Below are positions 34,060 through 47,492 of a stretch of 64,000 bases of DNA, piece after piece. Below the pieces are notes generated by a model. The model was not told the origin of the DNA and did not search any database. It was given only the letters and a program-made list of their open reading frames with translations. Position 1 is the first letter of the stretch; every line of letters starts with the position of its first letter. Where the stretch lies: positions 11,185,317-11,249,316 of the forward strand of contig JAJEKV010000006.1 of the NCBI GenBank assembly GCA_021234155.1. Reading direction: 5' to 3'. The DNA comes from Isoetes taiwanensis (taxonomy: Eukaryota; Streptophyta; Lycopodiopsida; Isoetales; Isoetaceae). The translations under genes were made by a program, and so were the position numbers.

Positions 34060-37000
34060 TCAGATGGAGCGGGCCAGCCTCCGGAACTCTTGAAGGCAAG
34101 ACCTGAGCATTTTGTTTCTCTTCTGCAACAATTCCTTTTCCTTTTCAAGCTCTTCGATCATGCCAGGTGCCACAAACATGTCCATGAATCTTTCGTCGTC
34201 TACTGCAAACAGCTCCAATCCAAGGGACAACGCTAGCCGATCTTGGCTGCAATTCATGAAAAATTAGAATATTTTTTATGAACATTGGATTGGACCCACA
34301 ATAGTAGTTGATTCAAAAACATTTTTATGAACATTGGATTACACAGAAAAATTTGATCTGGGCAACTTACCAAGGTGTTAAAAATCCAGCATTGAGCATG
34401 GCCGGCACAGTGCGCTCTACAAGAACTTCCCTGATCCTTGAAAATTGGTCCGCAACCAGAGAACGAACATCTGCATAAACTGATTTTGCAGTTGGAATCC
34501 TGCTCTCTTTCATCTTCCCAAACATAGGAACACATTGCTTTTTCCTAAGCGCAGCATCTGCTGCAGCAAGGCGGCCACTAGCCAGGGCGAATTCCTTCCT
34601 CTTTGCAGCACAGGCGTCACTAGGAGGCTGTTCGGGAGACGGGGTTTCGGGTATAGTAAGCTGACTCTCTTTTAACGGATCTCTATCTTTGGGCAACATT
34701 TTTTCACTTGTTTGAGGACGAACATACCCTTGAGGTGCCAAATTTTCCGGCTCCTCTGATTGGTTCTCCTGCTCGTCTGAAATCTCCATGACCGGATTTG
34801 TTCCTTCCCAAAAACTCTGCGTTTGATTCTCGTAAGAGTGATATGGAGAATAAGCACTTGTTGCAGCGGTTAGCTCATGCCGAACCAACTGCTTGCACTC
34901 CTTGGTCAGATCCTGAATAAACTGCTCATGGGCTCGTCTCAGGGCTGCATGAAAGGCAACATATCCAGATTTGGTTGATAGCCTTTCGCCATAGATGCCT
35001 GAAAGTTAATACTTGAGTATTAAATATCTTGCGTTGCTGGGTTGCTATTGTTTCTAACAAAGAACAAAAAGACAATGTTGTAAACTTTGTTTACCATCAG
35101 ATGCATTCTGCATCTCCATTCTCTCCATGGCCAATTCAAACAGGTTTCGCAGTACATGTGCAAGGCGGTCACACACGGTGTCAATCAAGGGACCAAGCCA
35201 TGATCTGGCAGCAGCACGAGCTATGCCTGCTGCAGCTGCAGCAGATCCTCCAGTCCTTCCAGCATGGGCAAGTAAGAAATTTGCAACCTGTGTAGCATTT
35301 GCAATCTCAAGCTTACAAAGACTAAAACAGACGCAAGAAAATGGATCCATAATGAAGCAGAGTAAATAGATAAAAAGCATCATAACATACCTTCTCTCTT
35401 GAAACAGGAGGGCACTCGAGAGACCAAGCAGCACAGCGAAATTCATGTAAAACACGCTCAAATGCAGCTCCTCCATATAACTTCAGTGTTGCATTAGGAG
35501 GTAATACATCATTAGCCAACCCGGGCCATTTTCCAGATCCACTGGCCAGTCTCTCCTCGTCTGTTGTCCATCCCCATTCTGCTGGATCAGGGTCTGCTTC
35601 CCCATTAAGAAGAGCACCCTTTTCAAACAAGACCAGCACAAATTAAAAGGCATCTCTAACAATCTATATTGCCTTTGTCTTTTTCAAAATATGTTTTGGA
35701 AAATATAGTTGATACTTGTAGTATTTTACCATGTGCCTTGCAAGAGCAGCTGTATGGATCATAGCTGTTCTTCGAAGGGAACTCACATCTGAGGAGGCTG
35801 CTAGCCTTTCATCTATGTTGGCCAATTCAGCTCCAACTTCGTTACATCTTTTATCCAACAAAGCCAATGTTGCAGGTGCAGCCTCCCTATATCTGCCCAA
35901 ATAAACTGAGCAAATGTTAATGTCATATCATGCATCTCTAGATGTTCGATGTTTTAGCTCTTACCTCCTCTGAAGCTCTGCCTCCAGATACTTTCTCAAG
36001 TTTGCAAATCCTACATTTGCACCAAATTTTTCTTCATCAAATCCCCCAGTTATTTTCTCGCGAAGATGCCTCAAAACCGAGTTGTCAGTATTCATTATCT
36101 GGCTGCGAAATTCTTCATTTGAACATAAGCCCCTATCTTTTGGCAATGCCACGAAAAAATGCCTAACATTTTCTCCTAGGTACCCTCCTGCTCCTAAATA
36201 CCTATCTACTTCCCACCTTTCTGCAAACTCCTGAACATGGCAAAAACAGTTTCAGATATTTTGTATGTTCCTTTCAGTTTGTGTTTAGGTTGCATTGGCA
36301 TACCGTCAAACGATTGTCAAACTTGGAGACTACAACAATTGTCCGATGAAGGGATGGATCAATGCTGCGAATTGTATCCAACCATAGAGAAGAGCACCAC
36401 TCTACACTGCTTTGTTGAAGAAAAAATAGCAGTCTGTTTTGTGGTGCAGCAAGAGATTTCACCATGGCCAGAATGTCCTCAGGAGTGCTAGTTGGTTCCC
36501 CTTTCTTAGCCTGCAAGCAGGGCTATCAGTGATGCAATTTATAGAAGGTACCAAAACAAGTTATCATTGTAATTCTAATTTATATACAGGTATTGATTAT
36601 CTACAATCTTGTTCCATCCATCTTTCCTTTTAACTCTGTTTCAAAGAGGTTTAAGTTCACAAGTTTATCAGCCTTTCGTCAATGTCTACTCTGAAGTTGG
36701 TGTACGCTTAACTTGCAAATTCAACGAGCTAAAATGGCTAAAGTATGGATTATTATATACAGCCTATCCTCATACTGAAACTAAATGTCAGCCAGTGGTC
36801 AGATGCCATGGAATTTGCAATAACCTCCATGGCAGTAAAAAGAAAATGTCAATTACAAGTTCTAGTGTTGTCTAGATTATAAGTTCTATTGTTGTGACCT
36901 TCCAGCCTTCTAGTGATATAAAGTGCACTGTACCTTGAGGACAAATCCGGGTGTGTCAATCACTGTAAGATTAGGGCTGAATGCATACTCTGCCCGCATC

Positions 37001-37517
37001 ACAATTGGTTTTGCGCTCACAACACGTTGTAATTTCTTCAAATGCTCTTCAGTCCGGCTTCTGATAGCCTCAGCAACGGAAGAAAGTGGTGTAATAACAG
37101 GGCCATATTCATCAGCATCCTCTTCCTTCAATATTAAACAACATTTCTCATGCTACATTCTTTTCAACCAAAAACTTCAAAAGATTAAAACCCTACCTGA
37201 AGACGGCATCTTGGTTCTGTAGCAGTGGGGTCGTGCACCATTTGCAGCATAAGAGGTCTTCGTGTCCCCATTTCGACCTCACGGATATTGAATCGGAACC
37301 CAAGAAGGGCTTCAAGGAGTGAACTCTTACCATCGGATTGGCCTCCTAGGACTACAATTTCTGGGATCGTTAAGCGCTCACCAAATGCCACAGCCGTAGC
37401 CTGAAGTCTGGAGTAAGCTTCGTATCTTGCTCTGGCCTCTGTAGTTCCATAGATCGAATCCGGCGATGGTAAGCCCATCTCTGGGTTCGGATCTTGGTGT
37501 TCGTCGAAATGGTGCAT
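34060..37517 (-). CDS. DRP5A: Dynamin-related protein 5A, 9 exons
   Basis: Exons on the minus strand: 37517-37197, 37125-36934, 36510-36304, 36230-35965, 35892-35730, 35618-35391, 35287-35095, 34998-34371 and 34246-34060. All introns are GT-AG and 2385 coding bases give 794 residues, close to the Arabidopsis protein. The GTPase motifs are present: GGQSDGKSS (58-66), the switch threonine in MGTRRP (85), DTPG (164-167) and SKFD (233-236). The rest follows DRP5A throughout, including FDEEKFGANVGF, LKLYGGAAFERV, the IPETPSPEQP segment and the C-terminal GTPase effector part. DRP5A is a large GTPase linked to cytokinesis at the plant cell plate; this is not the chloroplast-dividing paralogue DRP5B/ARC5. 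No stop or frameshift was found, so it looks functional. A copy of its upstream region lies at 47311-47492. Confidence 0.95.
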
Positions 37518-38045
37518 TAGGGCAAGATTTTTAAATTTGAATGTTCAGCTTCCCGTTGAAGACATTCGTTCTCTTGAATCTCAAGGCGGACGCTGTGGGA
37601 TAGGAATATTCCCTGAATATTCGATTTGGATTGGCTGATGGTGGCAACCCAAAATTATTATTTTCGGGTACTCATCGAATCAATCCATTTATAAAGTTCC
37701 ATTTCACCCAGATGCAGTTTGAATTTTTGCTTGAGGGTTTTTTTTTTTTTTAGCACACCAGCCCTACCGGCCTACAGCCTTTTCTGCAATTCTAGGCTAT
37801 CCACGTGTCACTTCCACCTCAGCAAAATCTCACATGGCATTATAAAAAACCGTTAGATCTTCATTTTCCAAAATCTAAGGCCATGAAAATTAGATAAGCT
37901 TGAAAAATTGCACGGAGATGGCATCCGACGCCAGCATTTGACGAAGCAAAGCTGCTTCTTCACCAAACGTGCTTTGTCTAGTTTTTTTTTTACTTTTCCT
38001 CTCCTCTGTGAGCGCGGGCAGTCGTTACAGCCGATTCTTCTATCG
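37518..38045. promoter_or_regulatory. Upstream region of DRP5A
   Basis: About 530 bases between the DRP5A start codon and a TATA-like site pointing the other way. The part 37540-37705 is present a second time at 47311-47492. A poly(T) run lies at 37738-37751. Confidence 0.5.
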
Positions 38046-38085
38046 GACAAATATAAATAGCAGGCCAAGCGGCCAAGCCCTAGCT

Positions 38086-38238
38086 ATGGCGATGATCACC
38101 AAATCCGGTGGTGCAGTTCGAAGGTGGCTCTTGCTTCTACGATGGGGATGTACGCAAGGAAAAGGAGAGATCCAACAGCCAAATCCTGCTCCACAACCAG
38201 CCCGGCCGCTAAACATGGCCATAATCTTTCGCCCTTAG
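38086..38238 (+). CDS. Small ORF, hypothetical
   Basis: An ORF of 50 codons starting MAMITKSGGAVRRWLLLL, about 30 bases after ATATAAATAG. It has a hydrophobic and basic N-terminus that could be a targeting peptide of a spliced gene, but no domain is visible. The short distance to the TATA-like site argues against a simple promoter. Weak candidate. Confidence 0.2.
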   Translation: MAMITKSGGAVRRWLLLLRWGCTQGKGEIQQPNPAPQPARPLNMAIIFRP

Positions 38239-38649
38239 CAAATGCTGAAATTAGCACACCCCTGTACGCACGCTTACTCCTTCAAACCTCTTAGCTCGAG
38301 CTTGTGCTATTGATTTCATTTTGTGCCCGCTGGAAAAAAGCAAAGAGATCGACCATTCTGGTAAATGCCTCTTCTTTCTTTTTTGTTGGGCATGTGCTCG
38401 TGCTTAAAGCAGTTTTTCTAGCTATGTTTTGATACTCGTCCTCAATCGATCCAATGCTTTTTCAGGTTCCTAACTACCATCTTCCATTTTTGAGCTATCG
38501 TTCCAATTCTTCAAGGGCTTCTATTTCTTTCACTGACACGATTTAGCACTGTTGTAACTTTGGGGCTTCTGCTAGCGAAGCCATCTTCTGCCATAAGTGA
38601 TCGGCAGTCAAGTTTTTTTCATTCTGTTGCTATGCACAAAACTCTATGA

Positions 38650-38838
38650 TCCCTTGAACGGCGTTCCTCCTTTCGCCCGTCCCAAATTTGCCACAACCAT
38701 ATTCGCTGCTAGAAAGCCCCACTGACCCAAAAGAACCAATAGACATTGTTAAAGCAGAGCTTAGGATGCAAGGTCCGTCTTCCTTAATTACATCTAGACC
38801 ATCAAAGAGCAAATCTAAAGCAGTTATTATAGCAGCAG
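38650..38838 (+). pseudogene. Possible decayed exon
   Basis: One frame reads LYDPLNGVPPFARPKFATT..., and after a shift of one base in a run of four C near 38718 another reads TDPKEPIDIVKAELRMQGPS up to GCAGCAG followed by GTACAA, a usable donor. The two frames together look like one exon with an added base. I do not recognise the protein. Confidence 0.25.
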
Positions 38839-40914
38839 GTACAATATTTCGATCTTTATTTATAGTTCCATTTCTCCTTTGGTGAGGGCAATAGTTCCAG
38901 ATGCTGCCCTGTTGTCATTGCCCTCCATAAGTAGTTTAGTCCATCTGAGGTATAGAGCCTGAATCAGCATCCAATGTTACCCAGTAAGAGTTAGAGTTAG
39001 TTGTCTTGGATTTTCCTGCATGAAGAAAATATCCAGAGCTTGGATTTGTGGTACTTGATGCATATGTTTCAAAGAGAACTGCATATTGGATGGACAGAGT
39101 CACGAAAATAAGCACCTATATCAGGTAAGTAGCTTAATGCCCATGTTTTGTTACAATTATTTTTGGTTAGCTGTGGATTGACAAAGTACAACGCTATGAT
39201 TAGGCCCATACTGATAATTAACCTTTTTCAATCCTTCCTCTGCTATAGCAATTTTAGCATTGTGCATGGTGCAAACCATTTCTTACCCATATAATTTGAT
39301 GTTTCAAAGAGTTGATTCTGCTATAATCAAGACCAAATGCTTAGTCCCCATTGGACTAGCATTCTACAATGTTTTTGCTCTTATATCAGAAGGATCCTTC
39401 CAACACATGTGGCTTTGGCCAATCCAACATAGTCACATTACCTTTGTCACTCTTTACCACTTTTCAACACTGAGTTCTTGTAAGCCATTCCTACTTGTTG
39501 ATTTGTAATGCCATCATTATCTTTTGAAAAATGAAAGGCTAAGATAAGAGCTGCTTACCCAAGTTTAGAATGGATCATTGGACGTGACAATTAGTGTCCT
39601 TTTAGAACATAAGCTCCTATTTTGGATGGTTAAATTGGGATAGTAACTGTCTATGCACTCTACGCTTTTATGTGGCACAAATGGCGACAACTCGAACCTT
39701 TGTGTTTCTTAAATTTAACAAGCTGCAGATATACTTTATACCTATTTGTATGTCGTGTATTAAAGACCAGTTACTATTGCAGTACATATAAGAGTGCTGG
39801 ATGTGCCAACTACACAGTCCATATCCTAGTGAAGAAATTCGCGGAATGAGCCATGGAATTTCATGACTACAGTTAGAGATAAGTTTCTTTACATTTGTAA
39901 TGAGTTCTGTATTAGTGATGAAGTCAGTTGAGATATCTCTATTTGCAATAGTTCAACGATTCTAAAGAATTATGTGTCACATGTTGAGATGAGCCTTTTT
40001 CACCATCTACTGCACGGAGGAATCTGAATTGGATTAGAATAACGGTTGGGACCTATATGATGCCTACCCATGTAACTGTTGAAGCAAGAGCATGTTCTCA
40101 ATCTGGTGTTGTATACTCTAAGCTGTAGGAGAATCGACCCTCATTACAAAATCATCCATTCTAGAACAAAAAGGAACTTTTTGCTTTGTAATGTAACCAA
40201 CATTCTGAGCTGTTTTGCAACCTAATTGATGTAGATTTGGGTTATGCCTTAAGCTTTCTTGGTTCTTCGATTTTGCACAGGGGAATGCCTTTATGTAGCT
40301 TCTTGGGCAAATCTGCTTTTTTTGGTTGTTAAGCAAGGTTGTCTGAACTTGACATTGACTTTGAAGAGTTGCAAGCAATAATAGATGGAAGCAATAGTGC
40401 ATCCCTACTTTTCCTTTCCAATGCATTATCATGATGAAAATGGCACGCCATAATCAAGCAATATTTGGCAAACTGGTGCCCCTGCTTCTTTGAGTTCCCA
40501 ATTTTCCAGATGCTACCTACAGAAATAATAGATTCTTTATTCATGCTTATGAGATGAACATCTAAAGAGTATTCAACATCTTCATTACAATTGGAAAGCA
40601 CAAACCAACAAATGTCATACATCTAGGTACCTTTTCTGCTTGTATGCATAAATGTACCATGTAGTATGTTTCTTTTAAATGTCCTATAGTTTGGTGGAAA
40701 TAAAATTAATTTGACACTAACTTTGCTTGCGTGGAGAACTATATTATGTACTCATACATAGGAGTACCTTGAAAAAATAATCAAAGTTTATCTCTATGCT
40801 AACGAGGCGACTCGCCTATGTTTGCTTTTGGGATTTCTTTGTTTCTTTATTGAAATAGTACTTGGAAATGTGACTTCTTAATATGGATGTTGTTTTAAAT
40901 GTACAATGCTTAGA
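38839..40914. other. Intergenic DNA, nothing recognised
   Basis: About 2 kb of AT-rich sequence with short ORFs of no recognisable kind. Confidence 0.45.
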
Positions 40915-41215
40915 GTAGTAATAATACATGTACAAAATTAATACCATTAAGTACATTCTTTCAAACCTTATAGTATTTTGCAAACTTTAATATACAGTAT
41001 ACAAAAATTTGTACATGCATACCCCACAAACGAGGATCGCTATGTACGGTCCAGATCTTGGAATAAAGGGCAAATATGCCCATCAAGCGACTCTCGTTGC
41101 CCCTACGTAACTTGGGTGTGAATATGCACCCAAACCAAAGGGGGTTTAAGGGGGATTTTAATTTAAATGTGTCAAATGCAATGGTTTGTGTTAATAATGT
41201 TAGTTGTGTTTTAAT
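40915..41215. mobile_element. Foldback family, third copy
   Basis: Interior (CTTATAGTATTTTGCAAAC, ACCCCACAAACGAGG) and right arm (GTGTGAATATGCACCCAAACC at about 41115) match the element at 13330-13763 in the same orientation. The left arm is missing. More diverged than the copies in unit A. Confidence 0.7.
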
Positions 41216-41689
41216 GGTTTGTGTTAACTAAAAATTTTTTTGGCCCCTTCGGGACCTTAAGGATGGTGTAGGGGTGTAGATATAGACATTATTTAATACT
41301 CTAATGATGGATGGTATATCATTGCCTTATAAATCTAACAAACTAAAGGTGCTCAAATTATGGAAACGAAAACATTGCATAGAATTAGACATATAATGTT
41401 ATACCAATACCAATATTAATACATGAGGTAGCATGTAATAATAGAATTTATTAATAATGAACAAACAGTTAAATCCTCGTTGTTTTTTCTCGAAGTTGCA
41501 TACATACCCTAAAAGTCTATATGGTCTTTGGATTTCTCACGAGAATCATAATCGCCAAATTGGAAGTACCTTGATGGGAAAAATGTGTTGACCACTTTTG
41601 ATCCCGGTGCCTCCTTTGAGCCACTCTGGAACAAGCATGGTTCAGTTCTTCCCATTTCACAACAGACCATGATATGTATGCAGGCACCC
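41216..41689. other. Intergenic DNA, nothing recognised
   Basis: About 470 bases, AT-rich, no gene supported. Confidence 0.4.
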
Positions 41690-44253
41690 ACTTAAGCGCG
41701 GTACAAGGCACCCACTTAGCGCCTTCTCTTGCACGATGCTTTCGGAAGATGGAAAAAGCGGTTGTCAATTAACCATAAGAATTGGACAAGGCTGCCCCCT
41801 GGCTCCCTACCTCTTTATAATTGCTGCTGAAATTCTTACTAAAATGGTCCTCTCTTACCAAGATAAGGGTGTGCTCCATGGTCTTCAAATGCACGATTCA
41901 ATAAACGGCTTTCCATTCTTCAATATCTTGATGATACCTTTACCATGCTCGGAGTGATAATGACAATATGAAGAATTTTATGGTGCATCTCTAAATTTAG
42001 TCTTGCCTACGGGATCCACGAATTTTGCCAAATGCTCCATCCTAGGTGATGGCTCGTATCGGACCTTAATACACATGGCATCAAATTTGTTCCTAATGGC
42101 CAATACCGACTCTTTTAGGCCTCCCCCTTGCAGTTCACATGTCCCATAAGATTGCTTGGCGACCTCTCGATTAATAGGATCGGGGAAAAAGCTTATCCTC
42201 CTTAAAGGTTCTTTATCTCTGGTGGGAGGATTTTGATTGCCAACTCTGTCCTTGCTAGTAGCCATGTCTATTTCTCTTTCTCGCTTTGATTCTTGACAAG
42301 GCTTCCTATAACAAAATTGAGCAATGTATTAAAGAGTATATTTGGCAAGGTACACATCTTTCGCTTGGGATCGGTGACTCATAGTAAAAAGTCGGGGGTT
42401 TGGGATGTAAATCCTTATTTCTCCGAGCCCAAGTGCTTGGGGCCAAAAATGTGTGGAAAGCCATCTCGGTTTCCAATCTCCGCTATGGATTTTATTAGGT
42501 TACCGGATTAATAAAAAGTAAACCCTTAGGAAGTCCCTCCCTTAAGCACCAGCTCCCAGATTACACTTTCTATGAGTTCAAATGTGCGACTAATACTTCT
42601 CCTCTCCTTAGAAGTATCTTTAAAGCATGGGAGAAAGTGGCTGCTAACTTTACTCATGACAAATTGTCCAATTCGATGTGAGAGATACTTCCATATTACG
42701 GTCTCTGTGATGGCCCCTCCCTCCTACTCTGCTATGGCTGCTCTGTCACCCTACATGTTACAAAAAATGGCACTCTGCTAATATTTTGCATGTCGAGACC
42801 TCATTGATGATGAGGAAAATTGGATTCCTTGGGAAATGATTAAGAAGAAAGTTGGAGGGGGTGCTACTCACAGATCGATTTATAAGAAAGTGGTGCTCAC
42901 CTACTCCCCTTTCTTAGGCAAAGATGGCAAGGGGGAGAGTCACTCCCCCCTGAATTGGTTTTTCAAGGTTAAAAGGAGCTACAAAGTATCTAAGATTTAC
43001 CATGCATGCCTTCCCCAGAAAAGCAGAAAGCATGCCTCTCTCCAGGGCTTATCTTCCAAGAATTTCAAGAAAATTCTCCAGTCTAGCTGGAAATCCTATG
43101 CTTGCCCTAAGATAAAAGTGTTCTCTTGGCTCATCCTGCACAGTGCTATCCTGAGTAACACTAACATGATCAAGAGAAACTTTAAGACTGTCCATAGTGC
43201 CCTCTGCCAGCTCTGTAACAATCATGATGAATCTGTGCTACACATTTTCACTTGCCAAAGGATCCAGGACTTTTGGAGATGGTTGACTCGGTCGGGCCTG
43301 AAAATCCCTGATTTCGATTCCATAACCAGTATTTCTCAATTCTTTTCAGCTCGAATTCCGGTGTCAATTATGCGGTCCTACAACTAGCCCTCTGGATTGT
43401 TTGGAAACATAGGAATAATGTGGCTCGGCAAGCGGGGAAGTGTGACCTTAATTGGATGAAGCTCAATTTCCAATTTGAACTTATTAGATGTGCTATGGCT
43501 CATAAAGCCCTTAAATTGGAGAAGTTTGATACGGATTGGTTGAATTGGGGCTCCTTCAAGTCTACTTTCTTTACTATTCATTCTGACTCTCTGATTGACT
43601 TGAATGCCTTTGTGGATTGCAGCCTTTTTGAACAGTGTGGTTCAGGTATTCAGGGGATCAATCCTACCGGATGATGTTCCTACCCACCATTCAGGGACGC
43701 CTCGTCAAGCTGTCAGAGCTACGTTTCGGCTTAAATTCTTGCTGAAGGAAGCATACAATGCACACATTCTCCACAAGTTCATTGGAGCCAACAACCGGCT
43801 TCTTACTGAAAGGCAGTTCTCTTGCTTGCGGTCTATGTATTACTACCATAAAGGCAGATGTGAGGCTGCAGCTGGTGTGTTATTGGATATTATCCAGGTA
43901 CCCATTGAAGAGTTACTGCTGCTGACCCCCTCGAAATTTGAGATTAATTGGATGGCCCCCCCTTGCTTTTCAATGCCCCTTAATGCTACACACTCTTTCC
44001 CTGATCTTCCCACTATCCCGGATTCTCTACTGAACTTATCCCCTACCCCAGGTTCTGCTGCTCCCCTACCAGTTTCCCAAAACTCATCTCCCCCCATCCC
44101 CAGCATATGGTCGTGAAGATGATCTGTTTTGTGAGGACTTTTCTCGTTGCCAATGGACAATTGGTTACTTTGTTTATATTTAATTTTCTCTGATATGGGC
44201 TTTGAGCCTTATTTTGTATGTACTTAAGTTATGATTAATATAATCCTTCCTTT

Positions 44254-44294
<41 letters not shown>
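41690..44294 (+). mobile_element. 5'-truncated L1-type LINE with 36-A tail
   Basis: From 41736 a reverse transcriptase fragment reads IRIGQGCPLAPYLFIIAAEIL, and in the next frame the catalytic box YLDD is encoded at 41924-41935, so a frameshift lies between. About 310 bases at 41978-42290 look foreign and carry a minus-strand ORF. From 42836 to 43387 an ORF carries the zinc-binding region found after plant LINE reverse transcriptases (FSWLILHSAIL ... CQLCNNHDESVLHIFTC). A further ORF to 44116 is the C-terminal end. The element finishes in 36 consecutive A (44259-44294), typical of target-primed reverse transcription. It is dead: the 5' half is gone and the frame is broken. Confidence 0.85.
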
Positions 44295-44296
<2 letters not shown>

Positions 44297-47200
44297 ATTG
44301 GAAATCCTAAGGCATCTTCACCCCCTTCCTGTTCACCCCATTATTTGGCATGCAAGCCATTGCCCATGTTACAATTGCAAGGCTATCATCTTTTAAAAAA
44401 TCAGATGTCTCCATAGCAGTCCTCCTAAAGAAACGTTTGTAACCCCTGCACATTAAATAAAAACTCAATGTAAATGAGACAATTAGAGGCATCATCAACA
44501 CTTTACCTAAAGGGTTGTTAGAGGCTCACCACATACTGCCTCTATATTTCAGAGTGTTAAGGACCGCTTTCTAAAGAGCGATCAAAATGGCTATGAACCT
44601 CATGTTTTCCTTTCCCGCTTTGGTCTAAAAGAGTAAGCTCAAAAAGCGCCCTCACATCTGTGCCCTCACTGGCAACGGCTATAAAAACTGAAACATATAA
44701 AGAATTATCTTCAGCATTTTTGCCATCTGGATAAAAGTAGATCGCCCATTGAAAACCTGCAACTGTAAAGGTTTAGAAAGAAGCGCATCAACTCTGCTTT
44801 GTCTACTGGAAATCTTGTTGAAATTGCATCTACCTGGTCATTTTTGCAGAGAAAAATAGGATTAGACATAGACCACGAACTACTGTGTTACAATTCATAT
44901 AAGATGCATACGTTAATATCAACGTCTCAGTAGGATTTCTCCACCTCATCTCCAGCATAATCCTGTCCAGTTTTTTCTTAATATTTTCACCCAAAACCTG
45001 CAGGCACAAAAGTTGTCACTTGACCATCCTGAACCAGGGGCATTTAAAAGCACAGACTCTTGCCGTTGTTGGCAGTTTCACATCAGGCTTTAGAAAAAAA
45101 TGCCTCTTTCAAATCTAGCTCTGGTATTTTTTTTCAACAAAGACATGGTTTGACGGTTTGAGTAAAGCTCCAATTGCAGAGCGAGAAAATAAGAAATGAT
45201 TCAAAGCCAGTGGTTTCTTGTAGAGCAAGAACCTTGTAGAGCAAGAACCTCAACATCAACATAGTGCTAGACAGATAATTTTACCTGTTGAGAAAACCGA
45301 ATCTTGCCATACCCCACCTTAAGACAATAGCCAAGGTTCCAATGCTCCATAGTTACGACCTCCTCTAAAAACTCCAGCCAGATGCACTGACGAATTTGCA
45401 AACTGAAGATAATCAGCAACAGGGCTTAGCTCCGGATCTACCTCGAACCCTGATTCCAGAGTTATATCTATGAAGCAAGGGGGGTTCGAGCAAGGGAATG
45501 TTTTAGGGATCTGTATAACTGCAAGAGTTCAATGCGAGAAGAAAATTTATGGCAAGGGAGCGTATCTGTCATTAAGTCTGCAGCACCAGAACCTGGAATC
45601 TGTAAGCAAAGATCCAATAGCTTAAGCACTCTGTATAAATCGGAAAGAATTAGGAAGGAAGAACATGCTTTCCATGGCTTTACCGTAAAAAGGAGCCGAC
45701 ATAATTTGGTGTTGGGCGGGATGGAGATCCCTGTGTTCGGGCACCTGTGCTGGTGTGGTTCTTCTGGAGACAGTCTGGATGCTCGAATGTTGATGCTGAG
45801 GCCTGACTAGCTGCCGGATGCCGAAGGAAGCCAATAAGTTCCCAACTCATAACCCTAAAATGGGTTATCTCGAGGCTTGCATGTCGAGCAGAATATGATA
45901 CTACAAGAAAATACAATAATATAATAAAGAAATATATGGCTTATGGGTCTAAGCCATTGGAATTAGGCATCAAAATTAGTATGCGCACTCTAGATATACT
46001 AATTAGTATACCTCATCAAATACATCCATGAAATCATATAAAAACCTTAGGAAAAAACGTACAAAAATACAAAAGAAACCCCCTGTTATTTTGCTACATA
46101 TAGGTGCCTTTGTTATTTTAAGTGAAAGGCCAAGACGTTGATCAAGAACAAATAGTACTATTGATGTCGTAGTTGGCCTTCTAATTTACAATCACGACCA
46201 CCAATAGTAATAAAAGTATTTGCGCTTCAATTAAAGCTCGAATATTTTGCAAAATCAAGGAATATCTTGTAACATGCTCATAATCATTAAATTGCGACGA
46301 AAAGCAATAGATTCAAGCTCCTACCAATCGCCTCCCAAGAATCAAACCTGAGCTATGCCATTGGCTGAAAGGGAAAGTCCATAAGGAATGACTTGTTTTT
46401 ACCTGCAATTATGCCCTAATGGAAAGGCATACCCAATTCCAACAACAACAACAACAATCACCCAGAAGAAGGAAAAAACAATAGCAATCATTTAGTCAAA
46501 CCCTATTTACAAACTACGGTCCTACATAAGCGCATCTAACTATGTTAATAAACAAATATGCTAAAAACTCAAAAAATAGGAATTTATTCCATGTATACAC
46601 CCACAACCATGGACTTCCAACTTCCTTGGGCCTGCTTCAAACTTTCTACATTATAGATTGGATTTTCAATTATATTAAAAGTGTTTTGTAAGTTTCTAAA
46701 CAAATTGCATCTTGCCAACTCCTACAGTAAATGGCTAAGTTCAACCCTGTCAAAGCCTTCTTGCATGCTTTTATACAATCTCCCCAGCAAAGGGTCCCTC
46801 CCTGCTATTGAGCCTCCTTTTCTGTGTCATTGCATCATATGCTCTGGTTGGCATCGGATTACAAGGGCATAGTCGATTTTTGAGTGAAGCCTCCCTCAAT
46901 GCATTGCTATGGCAGAATATGCTTGCCTACTCTACTATAGGGGTTGCCATTTATTGCTCTATTCTGAGTCGTCAGTGCAGGATTAAGGTTAGGGTAAACC
47001 ATTTATTGTCATTGCTGGAGCTCCCGAAAATCAGTTGTGCTTTGCCTTGCTTATGGGCTTAGAATTTTGGTGCAGACTTTGAACTTTGACGAAGAATTGG
47101 CTCTGGCAGATTCTCCTCTGCCATTTCGACATGGGCAAGGTAAACATGCAACAATAGTAGATTGGATGAGGAAAAAGAATGATCAACTAAACAAAAGGGC

Positions 47201-47310
47201 ATCTTCGTCCTAGTGAATTCATTTTTTGAGGAAAAAGAAGCAGAGAAAAATAGGACGAAAAAATGGCCCACTTTTACCTCTGTTGTTTCTTTGTTCTATA
47301 GGCCATGGAA
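44295..47310. other. Intergenic DNA with scattered repeats
   Basis: No gene supported over 3 kb. Holds the inverted copy (45988-46106) of the repeat at 12259-12374 and a short tandem duplication of CTTGTAGAGCAAGAACC near 45220-45253. A few ORFs of 60-90 codons have no recognisable motif. Confidence 0.45.
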
Positions 47311-47492
47311 TGTTCAGCTTCTCGTTGAAGACATTCGTTCTCTTGAATCTCAAGGCAGACAGTCCTTTTGCTGTGGGATAGAAATATTCCTTGAATATGC
47401 GATTTGGATTGGCTGATGGTAGCAAGCCAAAATTATTATTTTTGGGTACTCATCAAATAGCTCCCAACAAACAATCCATTTATAAAGTTCCA
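47311..47492. repeat. Second copy of the DRP5A upstream region
   Basis: From AATGTTCAGCTTCTCGTTG to AAAGTTCCA this matches 37540-37705 in the same orientation, with a few substitutions and small insertions. The match stops at exactly the point where the Helitron begins: the DRP5A region continues A then TTTCACCC, while here the A is followed by CTAGTAAACG. It was therefore the Helitron's target. Confidence 0.85.

Noticed and set aside
35029..35369. Plus-strand ORFs opposite DRP5A exons
   Set aside because: They are antisense shadows of conserved DRP5A exons.
34060..37517. Identification as chloroplast-division dynamin ARC5/DRP5B
   Set aside because: The motif sequence (GGQSDGKSSLLEALLGFRF, IPETPSPEQP, the C-terminal LFAVDDERFMDMFVAPG) matches DRP5A, not ARC5.
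37738..37751. Poly(T) run as the end of a minus-strand retroelement
   Set aside because: No reverse-transcribed body or target duplication is visible beside it.
42836..44116. Independent host genes
   Set aside because: The ORFs carry the LINE zinc-binding tail and lead straight to a 36-A tail, so they belong to the LINE.
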